64,000 bases of DNA, taken from assembly GCA_964352475.1 (NCBI GenBank), contig CAYGSL010000004.1, positions 104,125 to 168,124 on the forward strand, written 5' to 3'. Source of the DNA: JAUIET01 sp964352475. GTDB lineage: Bacteria; Pseudomonadota; Gammaproteobacteria; Pseudomonadales; JAUIET01. This document shows positions 1 to 8,151 of this stretch, one piece after another; position 1 is the first letter of the stretch; the number at the start of each line of letters is the position of its first letter. Position numbers and translations under genes: made by a program. The notes beneath the pieces are model-generated. The model was given only the letters and a program-made list of their open reading frames with translations. It was not told the origin of the DNA and did not search any database.

Positions 1-93
1 ATCGACACGAATCATAGGTGGCAAGCCAGCCGACAGGTGCAAGTCAGATGCACCTTGTTTCGCGCTGAAAGCCAGCAGTTCAGTAATATCCAT
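1..93 (-). CDS. pilT: PilT twitching-motility ATPase, N-terminal fragment
   Basis: Only the first 31 codons lie in the window; the gene runs off the left edge. The fragment begins MDITELLAFSAKQGASDLHL and continues SAGLPPMIRVD, which is the characteristic start of the PilT/PilU family of type IV pilus retraction ATPases, cytoplasmic hexamers that drive pilus disassembly. The divergent neighbour is yggS, the classic arrangement in Pseudomonas and relatives, which supports PilT. The ATPase core (Walker A and B) lies outside the window, so intactness cannot be judged. Confidence 0.9.
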   Translation of the reverse strand, partial: MDITELLAFSAKQGASDLHLSAGLPPMIRVD

Positions 94-166
94 ATGCGTC
101 CTATCACTAAGTATGCAGCGTCAACACACCGCTAAAATGCGGAATGCTTTTTCGCCACTGGAAACG

Positions 167-197
167 TTGTGGTTCGACTAAAAGCTTAGGCTATAAT
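167..197 (+). promoter_or_regulatory. Candidate promoter of the yggS-proC operon
   Basis: A perfect TATAAT -10 hexamer lies at 192-197 in the pilT/yggS intergenic region. The best -35 match is TTGTGG at 167-172, with a long 19-base spacer, so the -10 is the stronger half. Transcription would begin near 204 and leave a leader of about 90 bases before the chosen yggS start. Not verified. Confidence 0.4.
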
Positions 198-293
198 TTC
201 AGCCTCTGCCGTGACCGCATAGCGTAACTTTTGCCTACGTCAGCGCTTCGCTTAACCGTCGCTTCTCTGGACCTTCCGATTATCCGCCTGCCT

Positions 294-977
294 ATGCTTA
301 CGCTGGAAGACAATTTCACAAAACTTCAGAATCGCATTGAAAATGCGTGCAATCTGGCATCAATTAGCGCAAATAATGTGCAATTAATTGCTGTGAGCAA
401 ACGCCACAGTGTGGATAAAATGAAAGCGCTGTATGCATTGGGCCAGCGCCACTTTGCCGAAAACTATTTGCAGGAAGCACTGGAGAAGCAAACTGCGCTT
501 GAAGACCTGGATATATGCTGGCATTTCATAGGCCATATTCAGCGCAATAAAACCAGAGCACTGGCCGAGCAGTTTGACTGGGTGCACAGCGTGGACCGAA
601 TCCAGATTGCTGCACGCCTGTCGGAGCAACGCCCAAATCACTTGCCTGCACTGAATGTCTGTTTGCAGGTCAACATAGACTATGAGCAAAGCAAAAGCGG
701 ATTTACACCTGAGCATATCCCGGAGGCATTTGCACAAATCATTGAGCTTCCCGGTTTGTCGCTGCGCGGCCTGATGGCCATTCCCAGCGCGTCTGCAGAA
801 CCGCGGCAACAAGCTGACTCCATGCGAAGAATGCAACAGCTGTTCAGTGACCTGCAGGGACCGGCAAATTTCGATACCTTATCAATGGGCATGTCCAGAG
901 ACCTGGAGATTGCCGTTCAAGCCGGTGCTACAATGCTGCGCGTTGGTGAGGCCTTGTTTGGGCCGCGCCACAACTAA
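294..977 (+). CDS. yggS: YggS/PLPBP family pyridoxal-phosphate homeostasis protein
   Basis: Cytoplasmic PLP-binding protein of the YggS/PROSC family, which has no known catalytic turnover and buffers pyridoxal phosphate and amino-acid pools. The PLP lysine is K36 in LIAVSK, followed by GQRHFAENYLQEALEK, and the family motifs CWHFIGHIQRNK and LRVGEALFG are present. At 227 residues it has the usual family length. A TTG codon 63 bases upstream extends the frame, but those extra residues do not resemble the family, so the ATG at 294 is preferred; no clear Shine-Dalgarno sequence precedes either. It leads the yggS-proC-yggT group, whose order is conserved widely in gammaproteobacteria. Confidence 0.93.
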   Translation: MLTLEDNFTKLQNRIENACNLASISANNVQLIAVSKRHSVDKMKALYALGQRHFAENYLQEALEKQTALEDLDICWHFIGHIQRNKTRALAEQFDWVHSVDRIQIAARLSEQRPNHLPALNVCLQVNIDYEQSKSGFTPEHIPEAFAQIIELPGLSLRGLMAIPSASAEPRQQADSMRRMQQLFSDLQGPANFDTLSMGMSRDLEIAVQAGATMLRVGEALFGPRHN

Positions 978-1001
978 AAGACACTGGAGTCTGGCAATAT
1001 C

Positions 1002-1826
1002 GTGGCAAATGATCCTCGCATCGCATTCATAGGCGCTGGCAACATGGCTAACGCCATTATTGGTGGCCTGCGCGCCAGAGGCGTGAGCGCAGACCGAATC
1101 ATTGCGGCTGATCCGTATCAGCCAAGCCTGGACAGTTTGCGTGAACAACACCGCGTGGAGAGCGCTGCTGATAATGCGGCGGCGGTTGCAGGCGCCGATG
1201 TGGTGGTGTTAGCCGTAAAGCCACAGGTGCTGGAAGCGGCCGTTAGCGAGATCAGAGACAGCGTGTCTGACTATTCTCCACTATTGTTGTCTATTGTTGC
1301 TGGCATCAGCGTAGCCAGCATGGAATCCTGGCTTGATGGTCCGCAGGCTATTGTACGCAGCATGCCAAACACGCCTGCGCTGGTACAGTGCGGAGCAACC
1401 GCTCTTTTCGCCAACTCGCAAGTGAACGACGAACAGCGAAATTACGCGGAGTCTATCGCCTCGGCAATAGGTATTACTGCCTGGGTAGAAGAGGAATCAC
1501 TGCTTGATGCAATAACCGCCATCTCCGGTAGCGGGCCTGCTTACTATTTTGCGATCATGGAAACCATGCAATCCATAGCCGAAGATATGGGCCTGGACGC
1601 TGAGTTGGCAGAGCGCTTCGTGCATCAAACCGCGCTGGGTGCGGCGCAAATGGCGATTAATAGCGATGTGGATGTGGGCGAGTTACGACGCCGTGTCAGC
1701 TCACCCGGTGGTACAACACTGGCCGCGCTGGAACAATTTGAGGCAGGCAATCTGCACGGTTTGTTCGCAACTGCGCTTGAAGCCGCACGGCAACGCGCAC
1801 AAGATATGGCCAAAGAGTTTGGTTAA
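1002..1826 (+). CDS. proC: Pyrroline-5-carboxylate reductase
   Basis: Catalyses the last step of proline synthesis, NAD(P)H-dependent reduction of 1-pyrroline-5-carboxylate, in the cytoplasm. The N-terminal Rossmann motif is FIGAGNMANAI (about residues 9-19). VVVLAVKPQVL, RSMPNTPALVQCGATAL and the C-terminal dimerisation segment with ISGSGPAYYFAIMETM and SSPGGTT are all typical of ProC. The 274-residue length is normal. The start is GTG, 24 bases after the yggS stop. Co-transcription with yggS fits the known functional link between PLP homeostasis and this pathway's neighbours; that link is inferred from synteny. Confidence 0.96.
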   Translation: MANDPRIAFIGAGNMANAIIGGLRARGVSADRIIAADPYQPSLDSLREQHRVESAADNAAAVAGADVVVLAVKPQVLEAAVSEIRDSVSDYSPLLLSIVAGISVASMESWLDGPQAIVRSMPNTPALVQCGATALFANSQVNDEQRNYAESIASAIGITAWVEEESLLDAITAISGSGPAYYFAIMETMQSIAEDMGLDAELAERFVHQTALGAAQMAINSDVDVGELRRRVSSPGGTTLAALEQFEAGNLHGLFATALEAARQRAQDMAKEFG

Positions 1827-1854
1827 AGAACCGAATAAGCAAGAGGTTAGGTAA

Positions 1855-2442
1855 ATGGAAGTAGCGTCTGATATAGGCACGTTTCTGGTTCGCAGTGTAA
1901 TGATGCTGTTTTTACTGGTAGTTATGATCAGGGTCTTGTTGCAAGTTGCGCGAGCAGATTTTTACAACCCGATTTCGCAAGCGATCGTTAAGATCACCAA
2001 TCCGCTATTGCTGCCGCTACGACGCATTATTCCCGGCTTTGGCGGCCTTGATATGGCGGGCATTGTGTTGGCATTACTGATCCAGATCCTTGCCATCATT
2101 CTGTTGTTTAGCATGAATGGTTTTGGCTTTCCGCCAGTGGTGAACATGATTGCCTGGGCCGGTCTCGGATTAATTGCACTGATCCTGGATATCTACTGGG
2201 TGATGGTGCTGGTCGGTATCGTTGCATCATTTATAGCACCGTTCAACGATCACCCGGCGCTGTTGCTGATTCGCCAGTTCACTGAACCCGTGCTGGCACC
2301 GTTTCGCAAACTGCTGCCTGCCATGGGTGGTCTGGATTTATCGCCAATTCTGTTTTTTCTGGCCTTGGGGGTGTGTGAAATTTTGCTCGCCAATGGTGCT
2401 GCAGCCATCGGTGTGCCGCGGTCTCTGGTGCTCGGCTTCTAG
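1855..2442 (+). CDS. yggT: YggT family integral membrane protein
   Basis: A 195-residue inner-membrane protein with two copies of the YGGT domain. Each copy has hydrophobic helices around a conserved P-L-R-R/K turn: NPLLLPLRRIIPGFGGLDM in the first and EPVLAPFRKLLPAMGGLDLSP in the second. The duplicated layout is the usual gammaproteobacterial form. The family has been linked to osmotic stress tolerance and membrane or division functions, but the biochemical role is unknown. It follows proC by 28 bases with an AGGTAA-type ribosome site and is probably co-transcribed with it. Confidence 0.92.
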   Translation: MEVASDIGTFLVRSVMMLFLLVVMIRVLLQVARADFYNPISQAIVKITNPLLLPLRRIIPGFGGLDMAGIVLALLIQILAIILLFSMNGFGFPPVVNMIAWAGLGLIALILDIYWVMVLVGIVASFIAPFNDHPALLLIRQFTEPVLAPFRKLLPAMGGLDLSPILFFLALGVCEILLANGAAAIGVPRSLVLGF

Positions 2443-2450
2443 GAATAACT

Positions 2451-3614
2451 GTGTCTGATTTTCCAGCCGACTCTGTTGGGCTTGTAACGCCCCGGACCTT
2501 TCATTATGAGCAGGCGTTTGAACTGGCCTGCGGCCGCACTTTGGCTGGTTTTGAGCTGGTTTTTGAGACCTATGGCGAACTTAACAGCGATGCCTCTAAT
2601 GCGCTGCTGGTTTGTCATGCACTGAGCGGCCACCATCATGCAGCCGGCTATCACAGTGTTGATGACAGAAGACCAGGCTGGTGGGACAGTTGTATAGGGC
2701 CAGGTAAACCATTTGATACGAATAAGTTCTTCGTGGTCAGCTGCAATAACATAGGCGGTTGCCACGGCAGTACTGGTCCAAGCAGCATCAATCCGGAAAC
2801 AGCTCAGCCCTGGGGTAGTGATTTCCCACCGCTAAGAGCCAGAGACTGGGTGAACTCTCAACTGCTGCTTGGCCAACATCTAGGAATTGATTGCTGGGCC
2901 GCGGTTGTTGGCGGCAGTCTGGGTGGCATGCAAGCCATGCGCTGGGCGCTGGAGTACCCGGACAAGCTCAAGTACGCGATAGTTATCGCATCAGCCATGA
3001 AGCTCACGGCGCAAAACATTGCCTTTAATGAAACCGCCAGGCAGGCGATCACGTCTGACCCCGGTTTCGCCAATGGCGATTACCTGAAGTCCGGTTCGCG
3101 TCCAAAAGATGGCCTGGCATTGGCGCGGATGATCGGACACATCACCTATCTGTCTGATGAAAGCATGGGTAAGAAATTTGGCCGTGAGCTTCGCTCTGGC
3201 ACATTTATGCGCGGCAGTGATGAAGACATTGAATTTCAGGTTGAAAGTTATCTCCGTCATCAAGGCGAGGTGTTCTCGGATAATTTCGACGCCAATACCT
3301 ATCTGCTGATGGGGCGAGCACTGGATTATTTTGATCTGGCCCGCGAATACGACGACGATCCGATCGCGGCATTTGAAAATGCACAATGCGATTTTTTGGT
3401 GGTTTCCTTCACTACCGACTGGCGATTTGCGCCTGAGCGCTCGCGCGAAATTGTAGAGGCTCTATTGGGTGCACGAAAAAACGTGAGTTACGCCGAGATT
3501 GAAGCCAAAGAAGGTCATGATGCCTTTCTTATGCCTGTGCCCCGATACATTGATGTGCTGAACAGTTATATGCGGCGCGTATCCTCGGCCACAGAGCAAG
3601 GGAAAGGCTCATGA
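2451..3614 (+). CDS. metX: Homoserine O-acyltransferase (MetX)
   Basis: Alpha/beta-hydrolase fold enzyme that activates homoserine by acylation, the first committed step of methionine synthesis. The nucleophile is S156 in VVGGSLGGMQAMRW; the acid and base are the Asp in FTTDWRFAPERS and the His in EGHDAFL near the C terminus. The oxyanion-region motif NNIGGCHGSTGPSSINP is present. Length (387) is normal. Whether acetyl-CoA or succinyl-CoA is the donor cannot be settled by eye; proteobacterial MetX enzymes paired with MetW, as here, are often succinyltransferases. The start is GTG, 8 bases after yggT. Confidence 0.95.
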   Translation: MSDFPADSVGLVTPRTFHYEQAFELACGRTLAGFELVFETYGELNSDASNALLVCHALSGHHHAAGYHSVDDRRPGWWDSCIGPGKPFDTNKFFVVSCNNIGGCHGSTGPSSINPETAQPWGSDFPPLRARDWVNSQLLLGQHLGIDCWAAVVGGSLGGMQAMRWALEYPDKLKYAIVIASAMKLTAQNIAFNETARQAITSDPGFANGDYLKSGSRPKDGLALARMIGHITYLSDESMGKKFGRELRSGTFMRGSDEDIEFQVESYLRHQGEVFSDNFDANTYLLMGRALDYFDLAREYDDDPIAAFENAQCDFLVVSFTTDWRFAPERSREIVEALLGARKNVSYAEIEAKEGHDAFLMPVPRYIDVLNSYMRRVSSATEQGKGS

Positions 3615-4201
3615 AGTATGAACACTCAGTCCTTGAGCAATGGATAACGCCTGATTCGCGTGTGCTTGATCTGGGTTGTGGCGATGGATCACTACTGGCG
3701 TTTCTTAAGCGCAGCCGTTCTGTGCACGGATGCGGTATCGAAATTGACCCCAGCCTTATCAGTGATGCAATTGCCAGCGGCGTAGATGTTTTGGAAAAGA
3801 ACATTGACGACGGCCTGGACGTGTTTGGTGACAACAGTTTCGACACGGTTGTAATGACCCAAACACTGCAAGCGATTCGTTATCCTGATCGGGCGCTTGT
3901 CGAAATGCTCAGAGTTGGACGAGAAGGCATTGTTACCTTCCCCAATTTTGCGCATTGGCGCTGCCGCTGGCATTTGAACTTTCATGGCCGAATGCCCGTA
4001 TCAGAATTTATGCCTTACAGTTGGTATGACACACCGAATATTCATTTCTGTACGGTGAAAGATTTTGAAGACCTGTGTACCACCTTGTCGATACGCATTC
4101 TCGACCGGGAGTATCGCAGCGAGCACAACAGTTTCGAGCCATTAGTGCAAGGCATGCCTAACTTGTTCGCAAGCCATGCAATCTACCGAATTAGCCTATG
4201 A
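3611..4201 (+). CDS. metW: MetW methionine biosynthesis protein, SAM-methyltransferase fold
   Basis: A 196-residue class I methyltransferase-fold protein that in Pseudomonas and Leptospira accompanies MetX and is needed for its full acyltransferase activity; it is not known to methylate anything. SAM-site motif I is VLDLGCGDG at residues 18-26. The characteristic VEMLRVGREGIVTFPNFAHWRCR and PYSWYDTPNIHFCTVKDFEDLC stretches of MetW are clear. The start codon overlaps the metX stop by 4 bases (ATGA), suggesting coupled translation and a matched protein ratio. Confidence 0.94.
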   Translation: MKYEHSVLEQWITPDSRVLDLGCGDGSLLAFLKRSRSVHGCGIEIDPSLISDAIASGVDVLEKNIDDGLDVFGDNSFDTVVMTQTLQAIRYPDRALVEMLRVGREGIVTFPNFAHWRCRWHLNFHGRMPVSEFMPYSWYDTPNIHFCTVKDFEDLCTTLSIRILDREYRSEHNSFEPLVQGMPNLFASHAIYRISL

Positions 4202-4647
4202 ATATTCTGCGAACAATCACCTTAGTCTGTTCACTTTGTTGCGCCGCATCGCTTGCCCAGGCTGAGCAGAAAGAAGTTTTTGGCGATTATGAGGTTCATT
4301 ACAGTATTGTGCCAACAAGCTTTATTCCACAGGAAGCCGCTCGCGCCTATAAGATAGTTCGCGCGGGTAATCGCATGTTGCTGAATATTTCCGTGCGGCG
4401 ACTTACCCCTGACGACCCACTGAATGAAACTGCCGCACAAGCTGCGTTTGTATCGGCGATACGTCATGACCTGATGCGCCCTTTTACTCTTGATTTTAAT
4501 GAAATCAGGGAACCTGGTGCCATCTATTACGTGAGCGACTTCCCTGCAATAAACGAAGAGCTTTCTCGCTTCAAAGTTAATGTGCAGGTTCCTGAACAGC
4601 CACTATTCGAATTCGAATTCGTTAAAAAAATGTACGTGGAAAAATGA
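4198..4647 (+). CDS. DUF4426 exported protein
   Basis: A 149-residue protein with a signal peptide (positive Asn-Ile-Leu-Arg start, hydrophobic core, cleavage predicted after AQA at residue 22), so probably periplasmic. The mature part has the pattern of the DUF4426 family, which in Pseudomonas occupies exactly this slot between metW and rdgB: KEVFGDYEVHYSIVPTSFI early and FKVNVQVPEQPLFEFEFVKK at the end, suggesting a beta-rich sandwich. Function unknown. It overlaps metW and rdgB by 4 bases each, so it is translated within the same cassette despite being exported, which is odd among cytoplasmic enzymes. Confidence 0.8.
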   Translation: MNILRTITLVCSLCCAASLAQAEQKEVFGDYEVHYSIVPTSFIPQEAARAYKIVRAGNRMLLNISVRRLTPDDPLNETAAQAAFVSAIRHDLMRPFTLDFNEIREPGAIYYVSDFPAINEELSRFKVNVQVPEQPLFEFEFVKKMYVEK

Positions 4648-5252
4648 CGTTGCAGCCAGGCAGTGAGATTCTGATTGCCAGTTCCAATCCCGGAAAGCTA
4701 CGTGAGTTCGAACGAATTTTTTCGGCGATAGATGTGCACTGCAGACCACAATCTGAATTTGCTATTGATGACGCTGTAGAAGATGGCCTCAGTTTTGTTG
4801 AGAATGCAATAATCAAGGCGAGGCATGCTGCAAAACAATCGGGTCTTCCGGCACTTGCTGACGATTCCGGTTTGGAAGTTCCCGCTCTGAATGGTGCGCC
4901 CGGCATTTACTCCGCGCGTTATTCTGGAAGTGATGCGACTGATTCCAGCAACAACGCGGTACTACTGGACAATATGCGCGAACTGAAAGGCGAGCAGCGG
5001 CGCGCTTGCTTCCAATGCGTGCTCGTGTTGATGCGTCATGAACTGGATCCCACTCCTTTAATATGCCAGGGCACCTGGTGGGGAAGCATTCTTGACCAGC
5101 CACAAGGAGACCAGGGCTTCGGCTATGATCCTTTGTTTTACGTGGCCGAGGAACAATGCACCTCTGCACAATTGCCATGTGACCGCAAGAATCAGATCAG
5201 CCACCGCGGGCGTGCACTTCAATTGCTGATCAAGCATCTTGCCAAACAGTGA
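4644..5252 (+). CDS. rdgB: dITP/XTP pyrophosphatase (RdgB/HAM1)
   Basis: Hydrolyses non-canonical purine nucleoside triphosphates (dITP, ITP, XTP) to monophosphates, keeping deaminated purines out of DNA and RNA. Family motifs are in order: SSNPGKLREF (13-22), FVENAIIKARHAA (51-63), the catalytic ADDSGLEVPALNGAPGIYSA with acidic residues D73-D74, FGYDPLFY and the C-terminal SHRGRAL substrate loop. At 202 residues it is the standard length. It is coupled to its neighbours on both sides by 4-base overlaps. The rdgB-hemW pairing is conserved in gammaproteobacteria. Confidence 0.95.
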   Translation: MTLQPGSEILIASSNPGKLREFERIFSAIDVHCRPQSEFAIDDAVEDGLSFVENAIIKARHAAKQSGLPALADDSGLEVPALNGAPGIYSARYSGSDATDSSNNAVLLDNMRELKGEQRRACFQCVLVLMRHELDPTPLICQGTWWGSILDQPQGDQGFGYDPLFYVAEEQCTSAQLPCDRKNQISHRGRALQLLIKHLAKQ

Positions 5253-6409
5253 GCGAGATTCCTGCCGGCATTTACATCCATATTCCGTGGTGCGTGAGAA
5301 AGTGTCCTTACTGCGATTTTAATTCACATGAGTTTGGCGGCGAGCTTCCGGAAAACCGTTACTTACCGGCGCTGCAACAGGACATAAGCGCAGAAGCGAA
5401 TAGATTCCATGGAAGGGAAGTCAGCAGTGTGTTTTTTGGCGGAGGCACACCGAGCTTGTTCAGTGCTGCAAGCATTCATCGAATTCTCGATTTAGTGGCA
5501 GCCAACTTCCGGGTTGCTGCCAATCTGGAAGTAACACTGGAAGCAAACCCCGGAACGGTTGAGCAAGGAAAATTTTCTGCGTTCAGAGCAGCCGGCGTGA
5601 ATCGAGTATCACTGGGCGTGCAAAGCTTTGATGACCGTCACTTGCAATCATTGGGACGGATACACACAGCGGGTGAAGCGCAGCGTGCCATTGGCTCAAT
5701 TATTGATGCCGGTTTTGAGCGTTGGAATATCGATCTTATGCACGGTTTACCGGAGCAAACTCCGGCGCAAGCAATCACTGATTTGGAAACAGCGCTGTCG
5801 TTCAAGCCGTCTCACGTTTCCTGGTATCAGCTCACCATCGAACCTAATACTGTTTTTTACAGCACGCAACCAGGCCTACCGGGTGACGACACTCTTGCCG
5901 ATATTCAGAGCGCTGGTCATGCCTTGTTGGCGTCCAGCGGACTGATGCAATACGAAGTATCAGCTTATGCAAAACCTGGGCAACGTTGCCAACATAATCT
6001 TAACTACTGGCAATTCGGAGATTATGCAGCGCTGGGGGCAGGCGCGCATGGAAAGTTTTCATCTGCTCATTCACACGAACTTAAGGTCGACCGTTACTGG
6101 AAGCAGCGGCAGCCCAATACCTACATCACTGATGTGAACAAGGAAGCCGGCAGCCGCACTTTAAGCGAGCAAGACTTGATCTTTGAATTCATGCTGAATG
6201 CACTCCGCTTGATTGAGGGTTTTGATACGCAATTGTTCGAAGCTAGAACCGGACTGCCATACTCATCAGTGGCAGCCGATATCAACGATCTGCTCACCGA
6301 AGGCTTACTTGAAAAAGATCAGCAGCGAATAGCGGCCACAGCTTTGGGGCAGAGATTTCTAAACGACGTGACCGCTCGTTTTCTGAGTGAGCAAGAAACT
6401 TTGCAATGA
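5249..6409 (+). CDS. hemW: HemW radical-SAM haem chaperone
   Basis: Radical SAM protein once annotated as an oxygen-independent coproporphyrinogen oxidase but now viewed as a haem-trafficking chaperone. The cluster motif is IPWCVRKCPYCDF with C15, C19 and C22. As in HemW, and unlike HemN, a Phe follows at position 24 and the N terminus begins directly at the beta strand (IYIHIPWC). The FGGGTPSLF, ANPGTVEQGKF and GVNRVSLGVQSF motifs and a C-terminal HemN-type domain are present. Length 386. The GTG start overlaps the rdgB stop. Confidence 0.93.
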   Translation: MSEIPAGIYIHIPWCVRKCPYCDFNSHEFGGELPENRYLPALQQDISAEANRFHGREVSSVFFGGGTPSLFSAASIHRILDLVAANFRVAANLEVTLEANPGTVEQGKFSAFRAAGVNRVSLGVQSFDDRHLQSLGRIHTAGEAQRAIGSIIDAGFERWNIDLMHGLPEQTPAQAITDLETALSFKPSHVSWYQLTIEPNTVFYSTQPGLPGDDTLADIQSAGHALLASSGLMQYEVSAYAKPGQRCQHNLNYWQFGDYAALGAGAHGKFSSAHSHELKVDRYWKQRQPNTYITDVNKEAGSRTLSEQDLIFEFMLNALRLIEGFDTQLFEARTGLPYSSVAADINDLLTEGLLEKDQQRIAATALGQRFLNDVTARFLSEQETLQ

Positions 6410-7224
6410 GCACGGCTTTGTTCCCCAAATCAGGTTGGGTCAAGTTCGACCACGATTCTAAGCTGGCTAGCTGGCAACAACTTGCCTTGCCTGCTGCGAT
6501 TGAAAGCGTAACGTCCGAGCACAACAAACAGTGGCATAGACAACAAGGAACCTGGTTTGTAGGCGTCAATGCTTTACCCAACGATGCACAAGGCAGAATT
6601 GCCGGAAGTAAAGCGCTGAGTGGTGCCGCAGTCAACTTCCTGCGGCGATATGTTCAATCTGCATTTGGAATACTAGATTTAACATCGACTGGCATTGAAT
6701 GGGATCGCGCACAAGTTTCCGTCTGCTACCCGGATTATCCCAAAAAGAGCCCGGAAGAGTCTGACACTGCGCACCTGTTTCGCTTGCAACATGATGCCGC
6801 GCATGTGGATGGCCTGCTGAGAGAGCGCGGAAGCAAAGCCCGTTACCTAAGGGAGCATCATGCGTTCATTCTGGGTATTCCCTTGTCCAAATACAGCGCT
6901 AATGCAGCGCCTTTTGTAGTTTGGGAAAATTCTCATACTATAATCCAACAGCGTTTACGAGAGCGGTTTAGCGAGGTACCTGTTCAGGATTGGCATAATG
7001 AAGACATTAGCCAGGCCTACATTCAGGCGCGCAGAGAGGTATTTACCGTTTGCGATCGTAAAGAAATCTACGCACAACCCGGGGAATCATTTGCGGTGCA
7101 CAGATTGGCAGTGCATGGCATGGCGCCTTGGGCGAAGCATGCCAGCAGTGATTCAAGCGGCCGTATGATCGCCTATTTTCGACCGCAAATTATTGATGCC
7201 TGGCAATGGCTGAACGCCAAGTAG
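6406..7224 (+). CDS. Putative non-haem Fe(II)/2-oxoglutarate dioxygenase-like protein
   Basis: A 272-residue protein I do not recognise as a named family. The sequence shows an H133-x-D135 pair in HDAAHVDGLLRERG, a distal histidine (H232 or H237 in VHRLAVHGMAPW) and R253 in GRMIAYFRP. This spacing and the WENSH stretch before the distal His are typical of Fe(II)/2-oxoglutarate dioxygenases such as the phytanoyl-CoA hydroxylase group. The substrate is unknown. It is joined to hemW by a 4-base ATGA overlap and ends convergently with the cupin gene. An inactive relative or another cupin-fold enzyme cannot be excluded. Confidence 0.6.
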   Translation: MSTALFPKSGWVKFDHDSKLASWQQLALPAAIESVTSEHNKQWHRQQGTWFVGVNALPNDAQGRIAGSKALSGAAVNFLRRYVQSAFGILDLTSTGIEWDRAQVSVCYPDYPKKSPEESDTAHLFRLQHDAAHVDGLLRERGSKARYLREHHAFILGIPLSKYSANAAPFVVWENSHTIIQQRLRERFSEVPVQDWHNEDISQAYIQARREVFTVCDRKEIYAQPGESFAVHRLAVHGMAPWAKHASSDSSGRMIAYFRPQIIDAWQWLNAK

Positions 7225-7238
7225 GCGCCTGGCGATAC

Positions 7239-7931
7239 CTATTGAATCTTTTGCCGGTTCAGGTGGCCAACCTTCACGTAGATCAGAGCGCCATCTTCTT
7301 TTGTATAGGGTTTATGTTTGCTTAAGTGCGGGCTGCGCAGCCAGCTCCCCTTTGGGTAGGCGCCGTGCTCATCGTGAAACGTGCCTTCCAGCACAAGAAT
7401 CTCTTCGCCACCCCAATGAGTATGTTCATTAAACTGTGTGTTCGGATCCCATTTAACCAGGGCAACGCTTTCACCTTCATATTCATGCAGAGGCATAACT
7501 GAGAGACCGGGTACAAGTCCGGGGCGCCACTTGGTGGTAGCGGTGTCTATCCATTTCTGCTCCTGATCATCCAACTCAAACTGCTGCAACTTAACAAATA
7601 TGGTAGTCCCTTCTGGCCCAACCCTGGGTGTATGCGCGGTACCAATCGGGTTTCGTACATAAGAGCCGGCGTGATAGTCCGCGTGCTCATCAGAAAATAC
7701 TCCGTCAAGCACAAAAAACTCTTCGCCACCGCTGTGAGCATGCGATGAAAACTCGCTATTTGGCGCATAGCGAACAATACTGGTTGCCCTGGCTACCTCG
7801 TCACCCACTCGGTCCAGCATCATGCGTTCAACGCCCGGCATAGGTGACAGTACCCACCGATAATCTGCCGGTCTTACGACGGCTCGCTCATCGAAGTTGG
7901 CGTTGATACGTGTTTCTTTCTGGCTTGACAT
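7239..7931 (-). CDS. Double-cupin ChrR-like protein
   Basis: A 230-residue cytoplasmic protein with two tandem cupin domains of the ChrR C-terminal type. Each carries the metal motif H-x-H-x-G-G-E-E: HAHSGGEEFFVLDGVFSDEH in the first half and HTHWGGEEILVLEGTFHDEH in the second, followed by a Gly-Ser-(Tyr/Trp) turn. ChrR-type cupins serve as zinc-binding sensor domains of anti-sigma factors or as stand-alone dioxygenase-like proteins. No anti-sigma domain is present here, so this is the stand-alone form of unknown function. The ATG was chosen because GGAG lies 7 bases upstream; 62 codons of open frame further upstream look non-coding. Confidence 0.75.
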   Translation of the reverse strand: MSSQKETRINANFDERAVVRPADYRWVLSPMPGVERMMLDRVGDEVARATSIVRYAPNSEFSSHAHSGGEEFFVLDGVFSDEHADYHAGSYVRNPIGTAHTPRVGPEGTTIFVKLQQFELDDQEQKWIDTATTKWRPGLVPGLSVMPLHEYEGESVALVKWDPNTQFNEHTHWGGEEILVLEGTFHDEHGAYPKGSWLRSPHLSKHKPYTKEDGALIYVKVGHLNRQKIQ

Positions 7932-8096
7932 AAACTGACTCCATGCTGGTATTTCTGTATTCGGGCTTGAAGCCTGCTGAAATGACTTTGATAGCCACAA
8001 TACACAAAAGTTGCGCGACCTCCGACTGCTTATTAAAACGTGCACCACCCAAAAGTCACCCGATTCAGGCTCTACACGCGAATATGTAAAGCAAGC

Positions 8097-8125
8097 TTGA
8101 CACCAAAGTAGGCACACATTATAGT
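8097..8125 (+). promoter_or_regulatory. Near-consensus sigma-70 promoter of the membrane protein/HTH pair
   Basis: TTGACA at 8097-8102, a 17-base spacer and TATAGT at 8120-8125 form a near-perfect sigma-70 promoter. Transcription should begin near 8132, inside the inverted repeat annotated separately, and the first codon follows about 20 bases later with an AGGAGG ribosome site at 8140-8145. Confidence 0.82.
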
Positions 8126-8139
8126 AAAGCTTCCTTTAC
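8124..8139. promoter_or_regulatory. Inverted repeat GTAAAG-cttc-CTTTAC, possible autoregulatory operator
   Basis: A perfect 6-4-6 palindrome starts on the last bases of the -10 hexamer and covers the expected transcription start. A dimeric HTH repressor bound there would block open-complex formation. The HTH protein encoded by the second gene of this transcript is the obvious candidate. The site is seen directly; its use is inferred. Confidence 0.5.
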
Positions 8140-8151
8140 AGGAGGTGCCTC

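Noticed and set aside
7932..8117. An upstream extension of the double-cupin gene (62 codons)
   Set aside because: The extra residues show no domain and the internal ATG has a good ribosome site.
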